A stretch of DNA of 64,000 nucleotides from an uncultured Alphaproteobacteria bacterium (GTDB lineage Bacteria; Pseudomonadota; Alphaproteobacteria; Caulobacterales; Caulobacteraceae), in assembly GCA_937920085.1 (NCBI GenBank), contig CALETE010000012.1, positions 62,001 through 126,000 of the forward strand. The letters are read 5' to 3'. The notes beneath the pieces were generated by a model. It worked only from the letters and a program-made list of their open reading frames with translations. It made no database searches and was not told where the DNA came from. The stretch's first letter is position 1. Every line of letters starts with the position of its first letter. Positions 56,889 through 64,000 of this stretch are shown one piece after another. The position numbers and the translations under genes are program-made.

Positions 56889-59800
56889 GTGGTTGGAACA
56901 GACGGATTTGTGCACCTTCGGGTCAGGTCCGCCTATTCCTTGCTGGAAGGCGCGATTAAGGCGGAAGGGATCTCCAAACTCGCTGCGGCAGCGGAGATGC
57001 CTGCAGTCGCCCTAACCGATCGGGCCAATCTGTTCGGTGCCCTAGAATTTTCGGTTCTATCCAAGGACGCAGGGGTTCAGCCCATTATTGGGTGTCTGCT
57101 GCCGGTGACTGGAATTGGCGGGAGAGCTCCAGAGCGCTGGGCCAAGATGCCCGTCATCCTGCTTCTAGCTCAAAATGAAGCGGGCTATCTCAATCTCTCA
57201 AAACTATCGTCTCACGCCTTTCTTGAGGCGGAGGCTACCGAAGAGCCTTCTGTTCCTTGGGATATGGTGGCGGCCTGTTCAGAAGGCCTCATCCTGCTGT
57301 CCGGCGGCCCCGATGGACCCGTGGATCCCCTTTATGCTGCGGGAAAGCCCGACGAAGGCGATGCGGCCCTTGCGACTATGCAGGCGGTATTTGGCGACCG
57401 GTTTTATGTCGAGCTCCAGCGCCATGGCTTGCACAGTCAGGCTGTGGCTGAGCCGGGCCTCGTGGCCTTTGCCTATGCCCACGACGCGCCCCTCGTGGCG
57501 ACCAATGACGTTTATTTTGGAACGCCAGATCTCTACAGCGCCCATGAAGCCCTGCTCTGTATCGCAGACGGGGCCTTTATCGGGCAGGACGATCGGCGGC
57601 GGGTTACACCAGAACATTGGTTCAAATCAGCGCCGGATATGCGGGCCTTGTTCGCTGACCTTCCTGAGGCCTGCGATAACACCCTAGATATCGCCCGTCG
57701 CTGCGCTTTCATGGTTGAGAAGCGCAATCCGATCCTGCCAAGTTTTCCCACAGCAGAGGGGCGCACGGAAGCCCAAGAGCTTGAGGCCCAGGCTCGCGAA
57801 GGGCTGAGGGCGCGTCTGGCTTCCATCGAATTGGCCAAGCCAGAAGCGGCCTATTGGGAGCGCCTGGAGCTTGAAATCGGCGTCATCCAGTCCATGGGGT
57901 TCTCAGGCTACTTCCTGATTGTTTCGGACTTTATGAAGTGGGCGGTGGCGCATGGTATTCCGGTCGGCCCGGGCCGGGGGTCCGGGGCAGGGTCGCTGGT
58001 GGCCTGGAGTTTGTTGATCACGGGTCTAGATCCCCTACGTTACGGGCTGTTCTTTGAGCGCTTCCTAAATCCAGAGCGGGTCTCCATGCCCGACTTCGAC
58101 ATCGACTTCTGCCAGGAGCGGCGGGAAGAGGTGATCGGCTATGTTCAGCAAAGGTATGGCCGCGATCGGGTGGCGCAGATCATCACCTTTGGCACCCTGC
58201 AGGCGCGGGCTGTGCTCCGCGATGTCGGGCGGGTTTTGCAAATGCCATTGGGTCAGGTCGACCGATTGGCCAAGATGGTGCCGGCCAATCCCGCCAATCC
58301 CGTCACCCTTGCAAAGGCCATTGAGATCGAGCCGCGCCTGAGACAGGCCAAGGAAGATGACGAGGCGGTTGCCCAGCTGCTGGAAATCGCCCTGAAGCTG
58401 GAAGGCCTTTATCGGAATGCCTCAACCCACGCCGCGGGTGTGGTGATCAGCGACCGGCCCCTGACGGAGTTATCGCCCCTCTATCGCGATCCGAGATCAG
58501 AGCTGCCCGCCACGCAGTTCAACATGAAGTGGGTGGAAAGCGCGGGGCTCGTAAAGTTCGACTTCCTGGGCCTTAAAACCCTGACCGTTATTGACCGGGC
58601 AATGAAACACTTGGCCAAGCGCGGGGCCGACTTTGTTCTCGAGAAACTGTCCCTAGACGACAGCAAATCCTACGAGCTGATGGCCTCTGGTCAGACGGTC
58701 GGGGTCTTCCAGTTGGAAGGTCAGGGCATGCGCGACACCCTGCGCCAGCTGCGGCCCAACTCCCTTGAGGAAGTGACCGCTCTGATTTCGCTTTACCGGC
58801 CGGGGCCTATGGATTCCATTCCGGCCTATGTGGACGTCAAGGCCGGTCGTAAGCCGATGAACGTCTATCATCCTCTGCTCGAGCCCGTGCTGGCCGATAC
58901 CTATGGCGTGATCGTCTACCAGGAACAGGTCATGAGCATCGCCCGGCTTATGGCGGGCTATAGCCTGGGTGAAGCCGACCTGCTGCGTCGCGCCATGGGC
59001 AAGAAGAAAAAGGAGGAAATGGACAAGCAGTGGGAGCGGTTCTCGTCAGGGGCCGCAGAGCGTGGCGTTCCTGCAGACCTCGCCCAGACCCTGTTTGACC
59101 TGATGTCCAAGTTTTCGGGTTATGGCTTCAACAAGGGCCACGCGGCCCCCTATGCCCTAATTGGCTACCAGACGGCCTGGCTCAAGGCCAATACCCCAGT
59201 GGAGTTCTTCGCTGCCTCCATGAGCCTCGATATTTCAAACACCGATAAGCTGGCGGTGTTTTACCAGGACGCCAAGCGGTTCGGCGTGCCCGTTCGGGCG
59301 CCGGATGTTAATCTCAGCAGTGGTGACTTCGACGTCCTAGATGGCCAGGTGCTTTACGCCCTCGGTGGCATCCGCAATGTCGGTCTTCAAGCCATGGAGC
59401 ATGTGGTCGAGGTCCGCCGTGAAGGTGGACCCTTCCGAGACATTTTTGATTTTGTTGAGCGCATTGACCCCAGACAGGTGAACAAGCGGACGTTTGAGAC
59501 CCTGGCCCGGGCCGGTGCCTTTGACTCCATCCACCCCAACCGTGCCCAGATCTTCGCCGCGGCCGACAGTTTAGTTGCCTATGGTCAGAGCATGGCGGCG
59601 GAACGGCAATCGGCGCAAGGCTCGCTGTTCGGCGGTGATCAGTTGGACGCCCAGCGGCCGCGTCTGCCCAAGGTGGACTCCTGGACACCGACCCAGAGGC
59701 TGGATGAGGAATTGGCAGCGGTTGGCTTCTACCTTTCGGGCCACCCCCTGGATGACATGGTGACGGCCCTTCGCCGGAAGCGCACGGACCTCTTAGCCGA

Positions 59801-60320
59801 TGTCATTCCTAAGGCTGAGGCTGGAGCGGAGGCTTTTCGCATGGCTGGTGTGGTCCGGCGTCGGCAGGAGCGGGCGTCTCAGTCCAGCGGCGAAAAGTTC
59901 GCCTTCGTGACGCTTTCGGATCCGACGGGGGAGTATGAGGTGCTCTTTCCACCGGAGTCTCTGCGTAAGTGCCGCGACTTTCTTGAGCCTGGCCGGGCCG
60001 TTTGCATTAAGGTGCGGGCCAAGGCGCGGGACGGGGAGGTGCGGTTCTTTGGCGACGACGCCGAGCCGGTGGAAAAGGCCATTGAGAATGCGGTGGCTGG
60101 GCTTCGGGTCCATGTCACACCCCGAAGCGCCGAAATTGATGCCCTCAAGGCCCGACTGGAGGGGGTTTCTAATGCCCGCGGTGGAGAGATCATCCTGGTT
60201 GCCGCCATTGATGGTGGCCGGGAGGTCGAGGTCAAGCTGCCAGGACGCTTTACCCTCGACGGTGCTGTGCGGGGCGCGCTCAAGACCTCGCCAGGTGTGG
60301 TCTTCGTCGAAGAGCTATAA
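56889..60320 (+). CDS. dnaE: DNA polymerase III alpha subunit
   Basis: An 1143-residue replicative polymerase (DnaE1 type). The N-terminal PHP domain starts [18 protein letters not shown]. The palm has [14 protein letters not shown] and the catalytic acidic motif [13 protein letters not shown] (Asp402/Asp404). Later come the fingers ([22 protein letters not shown]), the helix-hairpin-helix region [15 protein letters not shown], and a C-terminal OB domain near residues 970-1060. It is not the SOS-induced DnaE2, which is encoded with imuA and imuB. The start is GTG with GCGGAGG upstream, 24 bases after sidA. Confidence 0.97.
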   Translation: MVGTDGFVHLRVRSAYSLLEGAIKAEGISKLAAAAEMPAVALTDRANLFGALEFSVLSKDAGVQPIIGCLLPVTGIGGRAPERWAKMPVILLLAQNEAGYLNLSKLSSHAFLEAEATEEPSVPWDMVAACSEGLILLSGGPDGPVDPLYAAGKPDEGDAALATMQAVFGDRFYVELQRHGLHSQAVAEPGLVAFAYAHDAPLVATNDVYFGTPDLYSAHEALLCIADGAFIGQDDRRRVTPEHWFKSAPDMRALFADLPEACDNTLDIARRCAFMVEKRNPILPSFPTAEGRTEAQELEAQAREGLRARLASIELAKPEAAYWERLELEIGVIQSMGFSGYFLIVSDFMKWAVAHGIPVGPGRGSGAGSLVAWSLLITGLDPLRYGLFFERFLNPERVSMPDFDIDFCQERREEVIGYVQQRYGRDRVAQIITFGTLQARAVLRDVGRVLQMPLGQVDRLAKMVPANPANPVTLAKAIEIEPRLRQAKEDDEAVAQLLEIALKLEGLYRNASTHAAGVVISDRPLTELSPLYRDPRSELPATQFNMKWVESAGLVKFDFLGLKTLTVIDRAMKHLAKRGADFVLEKLSLDDSKSYELMASGQTVGVFQLEGQGMRDTLRQLRPNSLEEVTALISLYRPGPMDSIPAYVDVKAGRKPMNVYHPLLEPVLADTYGVIVYQEQVMSIARLMAGYSLGEADLLRRAMGKKKKEEMDKQWERFSSGAAERGVPADLAQTLFDLMSKFSGYGFNKGHAAPYALIGYQTAWLKANTPVEFFAASMSLDISNTDKLAVFYQDAKRFGVPVRAPDVNLSSGDFDVLDGQVLYALGGIRNVGLQAMEHVVEVRREGGPFRDIFDFVERIDPRQVNKRTFETLARAGAFDSIHPNRAQIFAAADSLVAYGQSMAAERQSAQGSLFGGDQLDAQRPRLPKVDSWTPTQRLDEELAAVGFYLSGHPLDDMVTALRRKRTDLLADVIPKAEAGAEAFRMAGVVRRRQERASQSSGEKFAFVTLSDPTGEYEVLFPPESLRKCRDFLEPGRAVCIKVRAKARDGEVRFFGDDAEPVEKAIENAVAGLRVHVTPRSAEIDALKARLEGVSNARGGEIILVAAIDGGREVEVKLPGRFTLDGAVRGALKTSPGVVFVEEL

Positions 60321-60474
60321 TCCGTAGGGCCTTTGCAGGTTGAGCATCTTGGCCTGAATGCCAGGCTAGCCTTAGCCGGACTTGCTTTTTCAACCGTTTG
60401 CGCCTAAGTCCGCGACCATTCCACACGCAGGCGTTTGGCAAGGGTCGGGGAGTCATCCCGATGTTTTCCATTCC
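60321..60474 (+). promoter_or_regulatory. dnaE-rpsB intergenic region with rpsB promoter
   Basis: Of 213 bases before rpsB, this part must contain the end of the dnaE transcript and the rpsB promoter. A weak hairpin, ggcta/tagcc at 60364-60377, is followed after a few bases by a run of five T (near 60386-60390), a possible dnaE terminator. No consensus promoter was identified with confidence. Confidence 0.4.
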
Positions 60475-60526
60475 GGTCCTCCTTTCGGAGGGTTTGTCTG
60501 CGGAGGCTAACCGGAAAAAGAGGACC
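60475..60526 (+). ncRNA. Possible regulatory leader structure of rpsB
   Basis: Segment 60475-60485 (ggtcctccttt) is complementary to 60517-60526 (aaagaggacc), which contains the rpsB ribosome-binding site AGAGGA, with one bulged base. The first segment can instead fold locally: cctcc (60478-60482) with ggagg (60487-60491), loop tttc. The two pairings exclude each other, an arrangement expected of a translation switch. S2 operons are autoregulated in some bacteria; whether this leader belongs to a known RNA family is unknown to me. Confidence 0.5.
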
Positions 60527-60533
60527 ATTCGAC

Positions 60534-61370
60534 ATGGCACTTCCCGACTTCTCTATGCGTCAGCTCCTAGAAGCTGGTGCGCACTTCGGCCACCAGACCC
60601 ATCGCTGGAATCCGAAGATGGATCGCTACATCTTCGGCAGCCGTTCCAATATCCACATCCTCGACCTGTCACAGTCGATCCCCCTGCTGCATCAGGCGCT
60701 GGTCAAGGCCCGCGACGTGGCGGCTTCGGGCGGTCGCGTCCTGTTTGTTGGCACCAAGCGTCAGGCTTCGGACCCCGTCTCCGTGGCGGCGAAGCGCTGC
60801 GCGCAGTATTACGTCAATCACCGCTGGCTGGGCGGTACGCTCACCAACTGGCGCACTGTGTCGGGCTCCATCGCTCGCTTGCGCGAACTTGAGGGCGTTC
60901 TGGACGGCGATCCGGGCAACCGCACCAAGAAGGAACTGCTGCAGCTGACCCGCGAGCGCGACAAGCTGGAACTGTCCCTCGGCGGCATTAAGGACATGGG
61001 CGGCATTCCCGACCTGATGTTCGTGATCGATACCAACAAGGAAGCCATTGCCATTCTGGAAGCCAAGAAGCTGGGCATTCCGGTGATCGCCATCCTCGAC
61101 ACCAATTGCGATCCAGACGGCATCAACTATCCGATCCCCGGTAATGATGACGCGGCCCGCGCGATCCAGCTCTACTGTGACCTTCTGGCCGATTCTATTC
61201 TCGATGGTCTGGCCGCTGGCGCGTCTGCTTCTGGCGTAGATATTGGTGCCTCGGTGGCTCCCATCGAGCCGACCCTGGCCCGCGAGCTGACCCCAGAGCC
61301 TGCGCCTGAGGCGGCGGCTCCGGCGACAATGGAAGAGGCGGTCGCAGAGGTTGCGGCTCCGGAAGCTTAA
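60534..61370 (+). CDS. rpsB: 30S ribosomal protein S2
   Basis: A 278-residue S2. It starts [29 protein letters not shown] (cited as [17 protein letters not shown]), and contains [25 protein letters not shown] and [25 protein letters not shown] (cited as [15 protein letters not shown]). The C-terminus carries an acidic, Ala/Pro/Glu-rich tail of about 45 residues, as in many alphaproteobacteria. The upstream frame is open to 60435 but unsupported. It opens the rpsB-tsf-pyrH-frr-uppS cluster. Confidence 0.98.
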   Translation: MALPDFSMRQLLEAGAHFGHQTHRWNPKMDRYIFGSRSNIHILDLSQSIPLLHQALVKARDVAASGGRVLFVGTKRQASDPVSVAAKRCAQYYVNHRWLGGTLTNWRTVSGSIARLRELEGVLDGDPGNRTKKELLQLTRERDKLELSLGGIKDMGGIPDLMFVIDTNKEAIAILEAKKLGIPVIAILDTNCDPDGINYPIPGNDDAARAIQLYCDLLADSILDGLAAGASASGVDIGASVAPIEPTLARELTPEPAPEAAAPATMEEAVAEVAAPEA

Positions 61371-61402
61371 ACCCAGCTAAGGCTGAGATATTACCAGATC
61401 TC

Positions 61403-61423
61403 CCGGGCCACAGTTCGGCCCGG
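61403..61423 (+). other. Hairpin between rpsB and tsf
   Basis: Arms ccgggcc (61403-61409) and ggcccgg (61417-61423), 7 bp, seven-base loop, 33 bases after the rpsB stop. No T-run follows, so it may be a partial terminator, a processing site or an mRNA stability element that sets the S2/EF-Ts ratio. Confidence 0.5.
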
Positions 61424-61507
61424 TAGGGTGGTTGTCACATCGATGGCGTATTCAACGGGCGGTGTCTTCGGGCATCGCCCATTACAATCTGACGGAAGGA
61501 GCTGACC

Positions 61508-62443
61508 ATGGCGGAAATCACCGCTGCGCTGGTCAAGGAACTGCGCGAAAAATCTGGCGTTGGCATGATGGACTGCAAGAAGGCCTTGCAGGAAAACAAT
61601 GGCGACATCGAAGCCTCCATGGACTGGCTGAAGACCAAGGGTCTGGCCAAGGCCGCGAAGAAGTCCGATCGGGTTGCTGCTGAAGGTCTTGTCTCAGCCG
61701 CAGTTCGTGCCGACGGTGCGGGCATGACCGGTGCGGTCATCGAGCTTAATGCTGAAACCGATTTCGTGGCCCGGAACGAAACCTTCCAGAACGCCGCCCG
61801 CGCCATTGGCGTTGCGGCGTTGGACCAGGGCGAGATCGACGCACTTGGCGCAGCCTCCGTTGCCAGCGGCGAGACCGTGAACGACATGGTCACCAACATG
61901 ATCGCGACCATTGGCGAGAACATGAACCTGCGTCGGGTTAAGCAGCTTTCCGTGACCCAAGGGGCTGTGGCCTCCTACGTCCACGCTTCGGTTGGTCCCG
62001 ATGTTGGCAAGATCGGCGTGCTCGTGGCCCTGGAAGGGGCTGGCGACCAGGCTAAGTTGGCTGATGTGGGTCGCAAGATCGCCATGCACGTGGCAGCTAC
62101 CAACCCGCTATCACTGTCCACCGACGACCTGGACCAGGCCGCTGTAGAGCGCGAAAAGGCGATCTTCACCGAGCAGGCTCTAGAGTCTGGCAAGCCGCCA
62201 GCTGTGGTCGAAAAGATGGTCGAAGGCCGTATCCGTAAGTTCTACGAGGAAGTGGTCCTGCTCAAGCAGTCCTTCGTCATGAACCCGGACCAGACCATCG
62301 AGCAACTGGTCGCGGAAACCGCCAAGGAAACTGGCGCTCCAGTGACCGTGAAGGGTTATGTGCGCTTTGGTCTCGGCGACGGGATCGAAAAAAAGGTGGA
62401 TGATTTTGCCGCCGAAGTGGCTTCGATGACTGGCCAAGGCTAG
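61508..62443 (+). CDS. tsf: Elongation factor Ts
   Basis: A 311-residue EF-Ts, which recycles EF-Tu by exchanging GDP. The N-terminal UBA-like domain has [20 protein letters not shown] and the core has the signature [15 protein letters not shown], near the EF-Tu contact TDFV. The C-terminal half has [21 protein letters not shown] precedes the ATG. A clear hairpin follows the stop. Confidence 0.98.
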   Translation: MAEITAALVKELREKSGVGMMDCKKALQENNGDIEASMDWLKTKGLAKAAKKSDRVAAEGLVSAAVRADGAGMTGAVIELNAETDFVARNETFQNAARAIGVAALDQGEIDALGAASVASGETVNDMVTNMIATIGENMNLRRVKQLSVTQGAVASYVHASVGPDVGKIGVLVALEGAGDQAKLADVGRKIAMHVAATNPLSLSTDDLDQAAVEREKAIFTEQALESGKPPAVVEKMVEGRIRKFYEEVVLLKQSFVMNPDQTIEQLVAETAKETGAPVTVKGYVRFGLGDGIEKKVDDFAAEVASMTGQG

Positions 62444-62467
62444 TTCCGAAGAAACCTATGCACTTTG

Positions 62468-62503
62468 GGGCGTGGTGCGTTCGACGCGCACCACGCCCTT
62501 GGT
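62468..62503 (+). terminator. Hairpin terminator of tsf
   Basis: A perfect 12-bp stem, gggcgtggtgcg (62468-62479) with cgcaccacgccc (62487-62498), loop of seven bases, followed by ttggttta. It lies 24 bases after the tsf stop. The T-run is short, so some read-through to pyrH is possible. Confidence 0.75.
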
Positions 62504-62539
62504 TTATGTAGATGACAGTTTAGATTCTCGAGACAGCCC

Positions 62540-63256
62540 ATGACCGGTCAGCCGCGCTACAAGAAAATTCTCTTGAAGATGTCCGGAGAGGTCCTGATGG
62601 GCGACGCCATGTTCGGCATCGACACCAAGACGATCGAGGCGGTGGCTGAGGACATCAAGGAAGTGGTCGACGCAGGCGTCGAGCTTTGTCTAGTGGTCGG
62701 CGGGGGCAATATTTTTCGCGGGGTCTCCTTGGCGGGGAAGGGCATGGACCGTGCCAGCGCCGATTACATGGGCATGCTCGCCACAGTCATGAACGCCCTG
62801 GCTCTGCAAGGGGCCCTTGAAAAGGCCGGCGTCGACACACGGGTCCAGTCTGCCATTCCCATGGACGCTGTTTGCGAGCCCTTTATTCGTCGCCGCGCCA
62901 TGCGCCACCTGGAAAAGGGCAGGGTGGTGATCTTTGCTGCTGGCCTTGGGGCCCCCTTCTTTACAACAGATACGCCCGCCGCCCTTCGGACCGCCGAAAT
63001 GGGGTGCGAGGCCTTGTTCAAAGGCACCTCTGTAGATGGCGTTTACACCGCAGACCCCAAGAAGGATCCCGCGGCCAAACGCTATGATACCCTTAGCTAT
63101 CAAGATGTCCTGGCGCAGGACCTAAGGGTGATGGACGCGTCGGCCATTGCCCTGATGCGCGACAATCACATTCCGATCGTGGTGTTTTCGATCCGCGAGC
63201 GCGGCAATTTCATGAAGGTGCTGAAGGGCCAAGGGGTCTTTACCACCATAATTTAG
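62540..63256 (+). CDS. pyrH: Uridylate kinase
   Basis: A 238-residue bacterial UMP kinase of the amino-acid-kinase fold, which makes UDP for nucleotide and envelope precursors. It begins [15 protein letters not shown], then [11 protein letters not shown], the ATP-region [17 protein letters not shown] and the end [19 protein letters not shown]. The usual length. It follows the tsf hairpin; frr begins 26 bases after its stop. Confidence 0.98.
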   Translation: MTGQPRYKKILLKMSGEVLMGDAMFGIDTKTIEAVAEDIKEVVDAGVELCLVVGGGNIFRGVSLAGKGMDRASADYMGMLATVMNALALQGALEKAGVDTRVQSAIPMDAVCEPFIRRRAMRHLEKGRVVIFAAGLGAPFFTTDTPAALRTAEMGCEALFKGTSVDGVYTADPKKDPAAKRYDTLSYQDVLAQDLRVMDASAIALMRDNHIPIVVFSIRERGNFMKVLKGQGVFTTII

Positions 63257-63282
63257 GCGCAGTTTTACAGGGAGCAGGTCTC

Positions 63283-63849
63283 ATGGCGGCAGCAGAGAAG
63301 CCGGTCCTTTCAAGATATAAGGATCGTATGGACAAGGCGATTGTCGCCTTGAAGGACGAGTTCGGCAGTTTGCGGACAGGCCGCGCCTCGGCAAGCTTGC
63401 TCGATCAAGTGATGGTCGAAGCCTATGGCGCGATGGTTCCGATCAGCCAGGTCGGTGCTGTGAGTGTGCCGGAGGCCAGGTCGATCACGGTGAGCATCTG
63501 GGATAAGGGCGTCGCCGTGGCGGTAGAAAAGGCCATCCGGAATGCCGGACTGGGCCTAAACCCTGTGGTCGAGGGTCAAACGCTCCGCATTCCGATCCCG
63601 CCGCTGACAGAAGACCGGCGCAAGGACCTGGTCAAGGTCGCTGGGAAGTATGCCGAGCACCAGAAGGTGGCCATCCGAAATGTACGCCGTGAGGCCAATG
63701 ACGACCTGAAAAAGGCCGAGAAGGACTCTGTCATCAGCCAGGATGAACAGAAGAAGATGGAGGCAGAAATCCAGAAGTTCACAGATGAAGCTGTGAAGCG
63801 GGTGGACGATGCCTTGAAAATTAAAGAACAAGAGATCATGCAGGTATAG
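63283..63849 (+). CDS. frr: Ribosome recycling factor
   Basis: A 188-residue RRF, which with EF-G splits post-termination ribosomes. Visible segments are [20 protein letters not shown] and [32 protein letters not shown] (cited as [13 protein letters not shown] and RNVRREAND), then a long charged helix. The ATG has GGGAGCAGG upstream. It is followed by uppS after 32 bases. Confidence 0.98.
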   Translation: MAAAEKPVLSRYKDRMDKAIVALKDEFGSLRTGRASASLLDQVMVEAYGAMVPISQVGAVSVPEARSITVSIWDKGVAVAVEKAIRNAGLGLNPVVEGQTLRIPIPPLTEDRRKDLVKVAGKYAEHQKVAIRNVRREANDDLKKAEKDSVISQDEQKKMEAEIQKFTDEAVKRVDDALKIKEQEIMQV

Positions 63850-63881
63850 GTCGGCTGCTTCCTGGACCGACGAGGACACAA

Positions 63882-64000
63882 ATGGCGCTCAGCCCTTCAG
63901 AGCCGACCGGGTCGTCCCTTCACGTGGCGATCATCATGGACGGCAATGGCCGGTGGGCCAAGCGTCGGGGCCTGCCGCGCACCCTGGGGCACAGGGCCGG
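63882..64000 (+). CDS. uppS: Isoprenyl transferase / undecaprenyl diphosphate synthase (5' end only)
   Basis: Only the first 39 codons are in the window. After a short leader the sequence reads [25 protein letters not shown], here cited as [18 protein letters not shown], the diphosphate- and magnesium-binding motif of cis-prenyltransferases (catalytic Asp in MDGNGRW). The enzyme makes the C55 lipid carrier for peptidoglycan. Position after pyrH and frr is the usual one. Confidence 0.95.
   Translation, partial: MALSPSEPTGSSLHVAIIMDGNGRWAKRRGLPRTLGHRA

Overview
The window is a dense, ordinary-looking chromosomal segment of an alphaproteobacterium, almost certainly of the family Caulobacteraceae (Caulobacter / Phenylobacterium / Asticcacaulis relatives). 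The evidence is gene order and a few lineage markers. From tig to uppS the order is tig, clpP, cicA, clpX, lon, hup, the complete nuo operon, birA, coaX, rnj, lolC/lolD, a 29-codon SOS-controlled gene matching SidA, dnaE, rpsB, tsf, pyrH, frr, uppS. This is the arrangement I remember for Caulobacter crescentus. ClpX, ClpP and HU also read like Caulobacter proteins. I see no insertion sequence, prophage, CRISPR array, integrase or defence cluster.

Layout. 1-3178 (+): the 3' part of a suf iron-sulfur assembly operon (sufC end, sufD, sufS, sufT, sufA). 3181-10984 (-): a crotonase, a DgcB-like diguanylate cyclase, a DEAD-box RNA helicase, parE, and a glnB-glnA operon ending in a strong terminator. 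11221-15774 (+): a thiolase-like protein, a histidine phosphatase, the NAD(P)H-hydrate repair enzyme and a LysE-type exporter, followed by tRNA-Leu(UAG) on the minus strand. 16087-24245: protein quality control (tig, clpP, clpX, lon), with a three-gene minus-strand operon (cicA, a MazG-like gene, an 84-codon gene) between clpP and clpX, then HU and tRNA-Val(UAC). 24263-28309 (+): accessory metabolism (aldo/keto reductase, CYP153-type P450, PlsC-like acyltransferase, TPR/GT9-like protein), then tRNA-Asp(GUC) on the minus strand. 28642-43783 (+): a 14-subunit nuo operon for respiratory complex I with three extra small genes embedded in it. 43784-47243 (+): birA, coaX, rnj and a small lipoprotein. 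47431-51491 (-): a complete EmrAB/NodT-type tripartite efflux operon. 51690-56695 (+): a tandem CaiB/BaiF CoA-transferase, methylmalonyl-CoA epimerase, a DUF1467 membrane protein and the LolCD lipoprotein-release transporter. 56740-64000 (+): SOS box, sidA, dnaE, then the translation/cell-envelope cluster rpsB-tsf-pyrH-frr-uppS (uppS is cut by the window end).

How the genes work together. Most of the window is core physiology: Fe-S assembly supplies clusters to complex I; trigger factor, ClpXP and Lon handle protein folding and regulated proteolysis; glnB/glnA handle nitrogen; parE, dnaE and HU serve the chromosome. The most interesting items are small or non-coding: the SOS box plus 29-residue SidA-type division inhibitor just upstream of dnaE; a possible translational switch in the rpsB leader; a terminator-like hairpin for clpP lying inside the convergent gene with which clpP shares a CTAG stop overlap; three uncharacterised small genes in the nuo operon; and a fused CoA-transferase whose two halves both seem to lack the usual catalytic acid. 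No clearly new multi-gene system was found.
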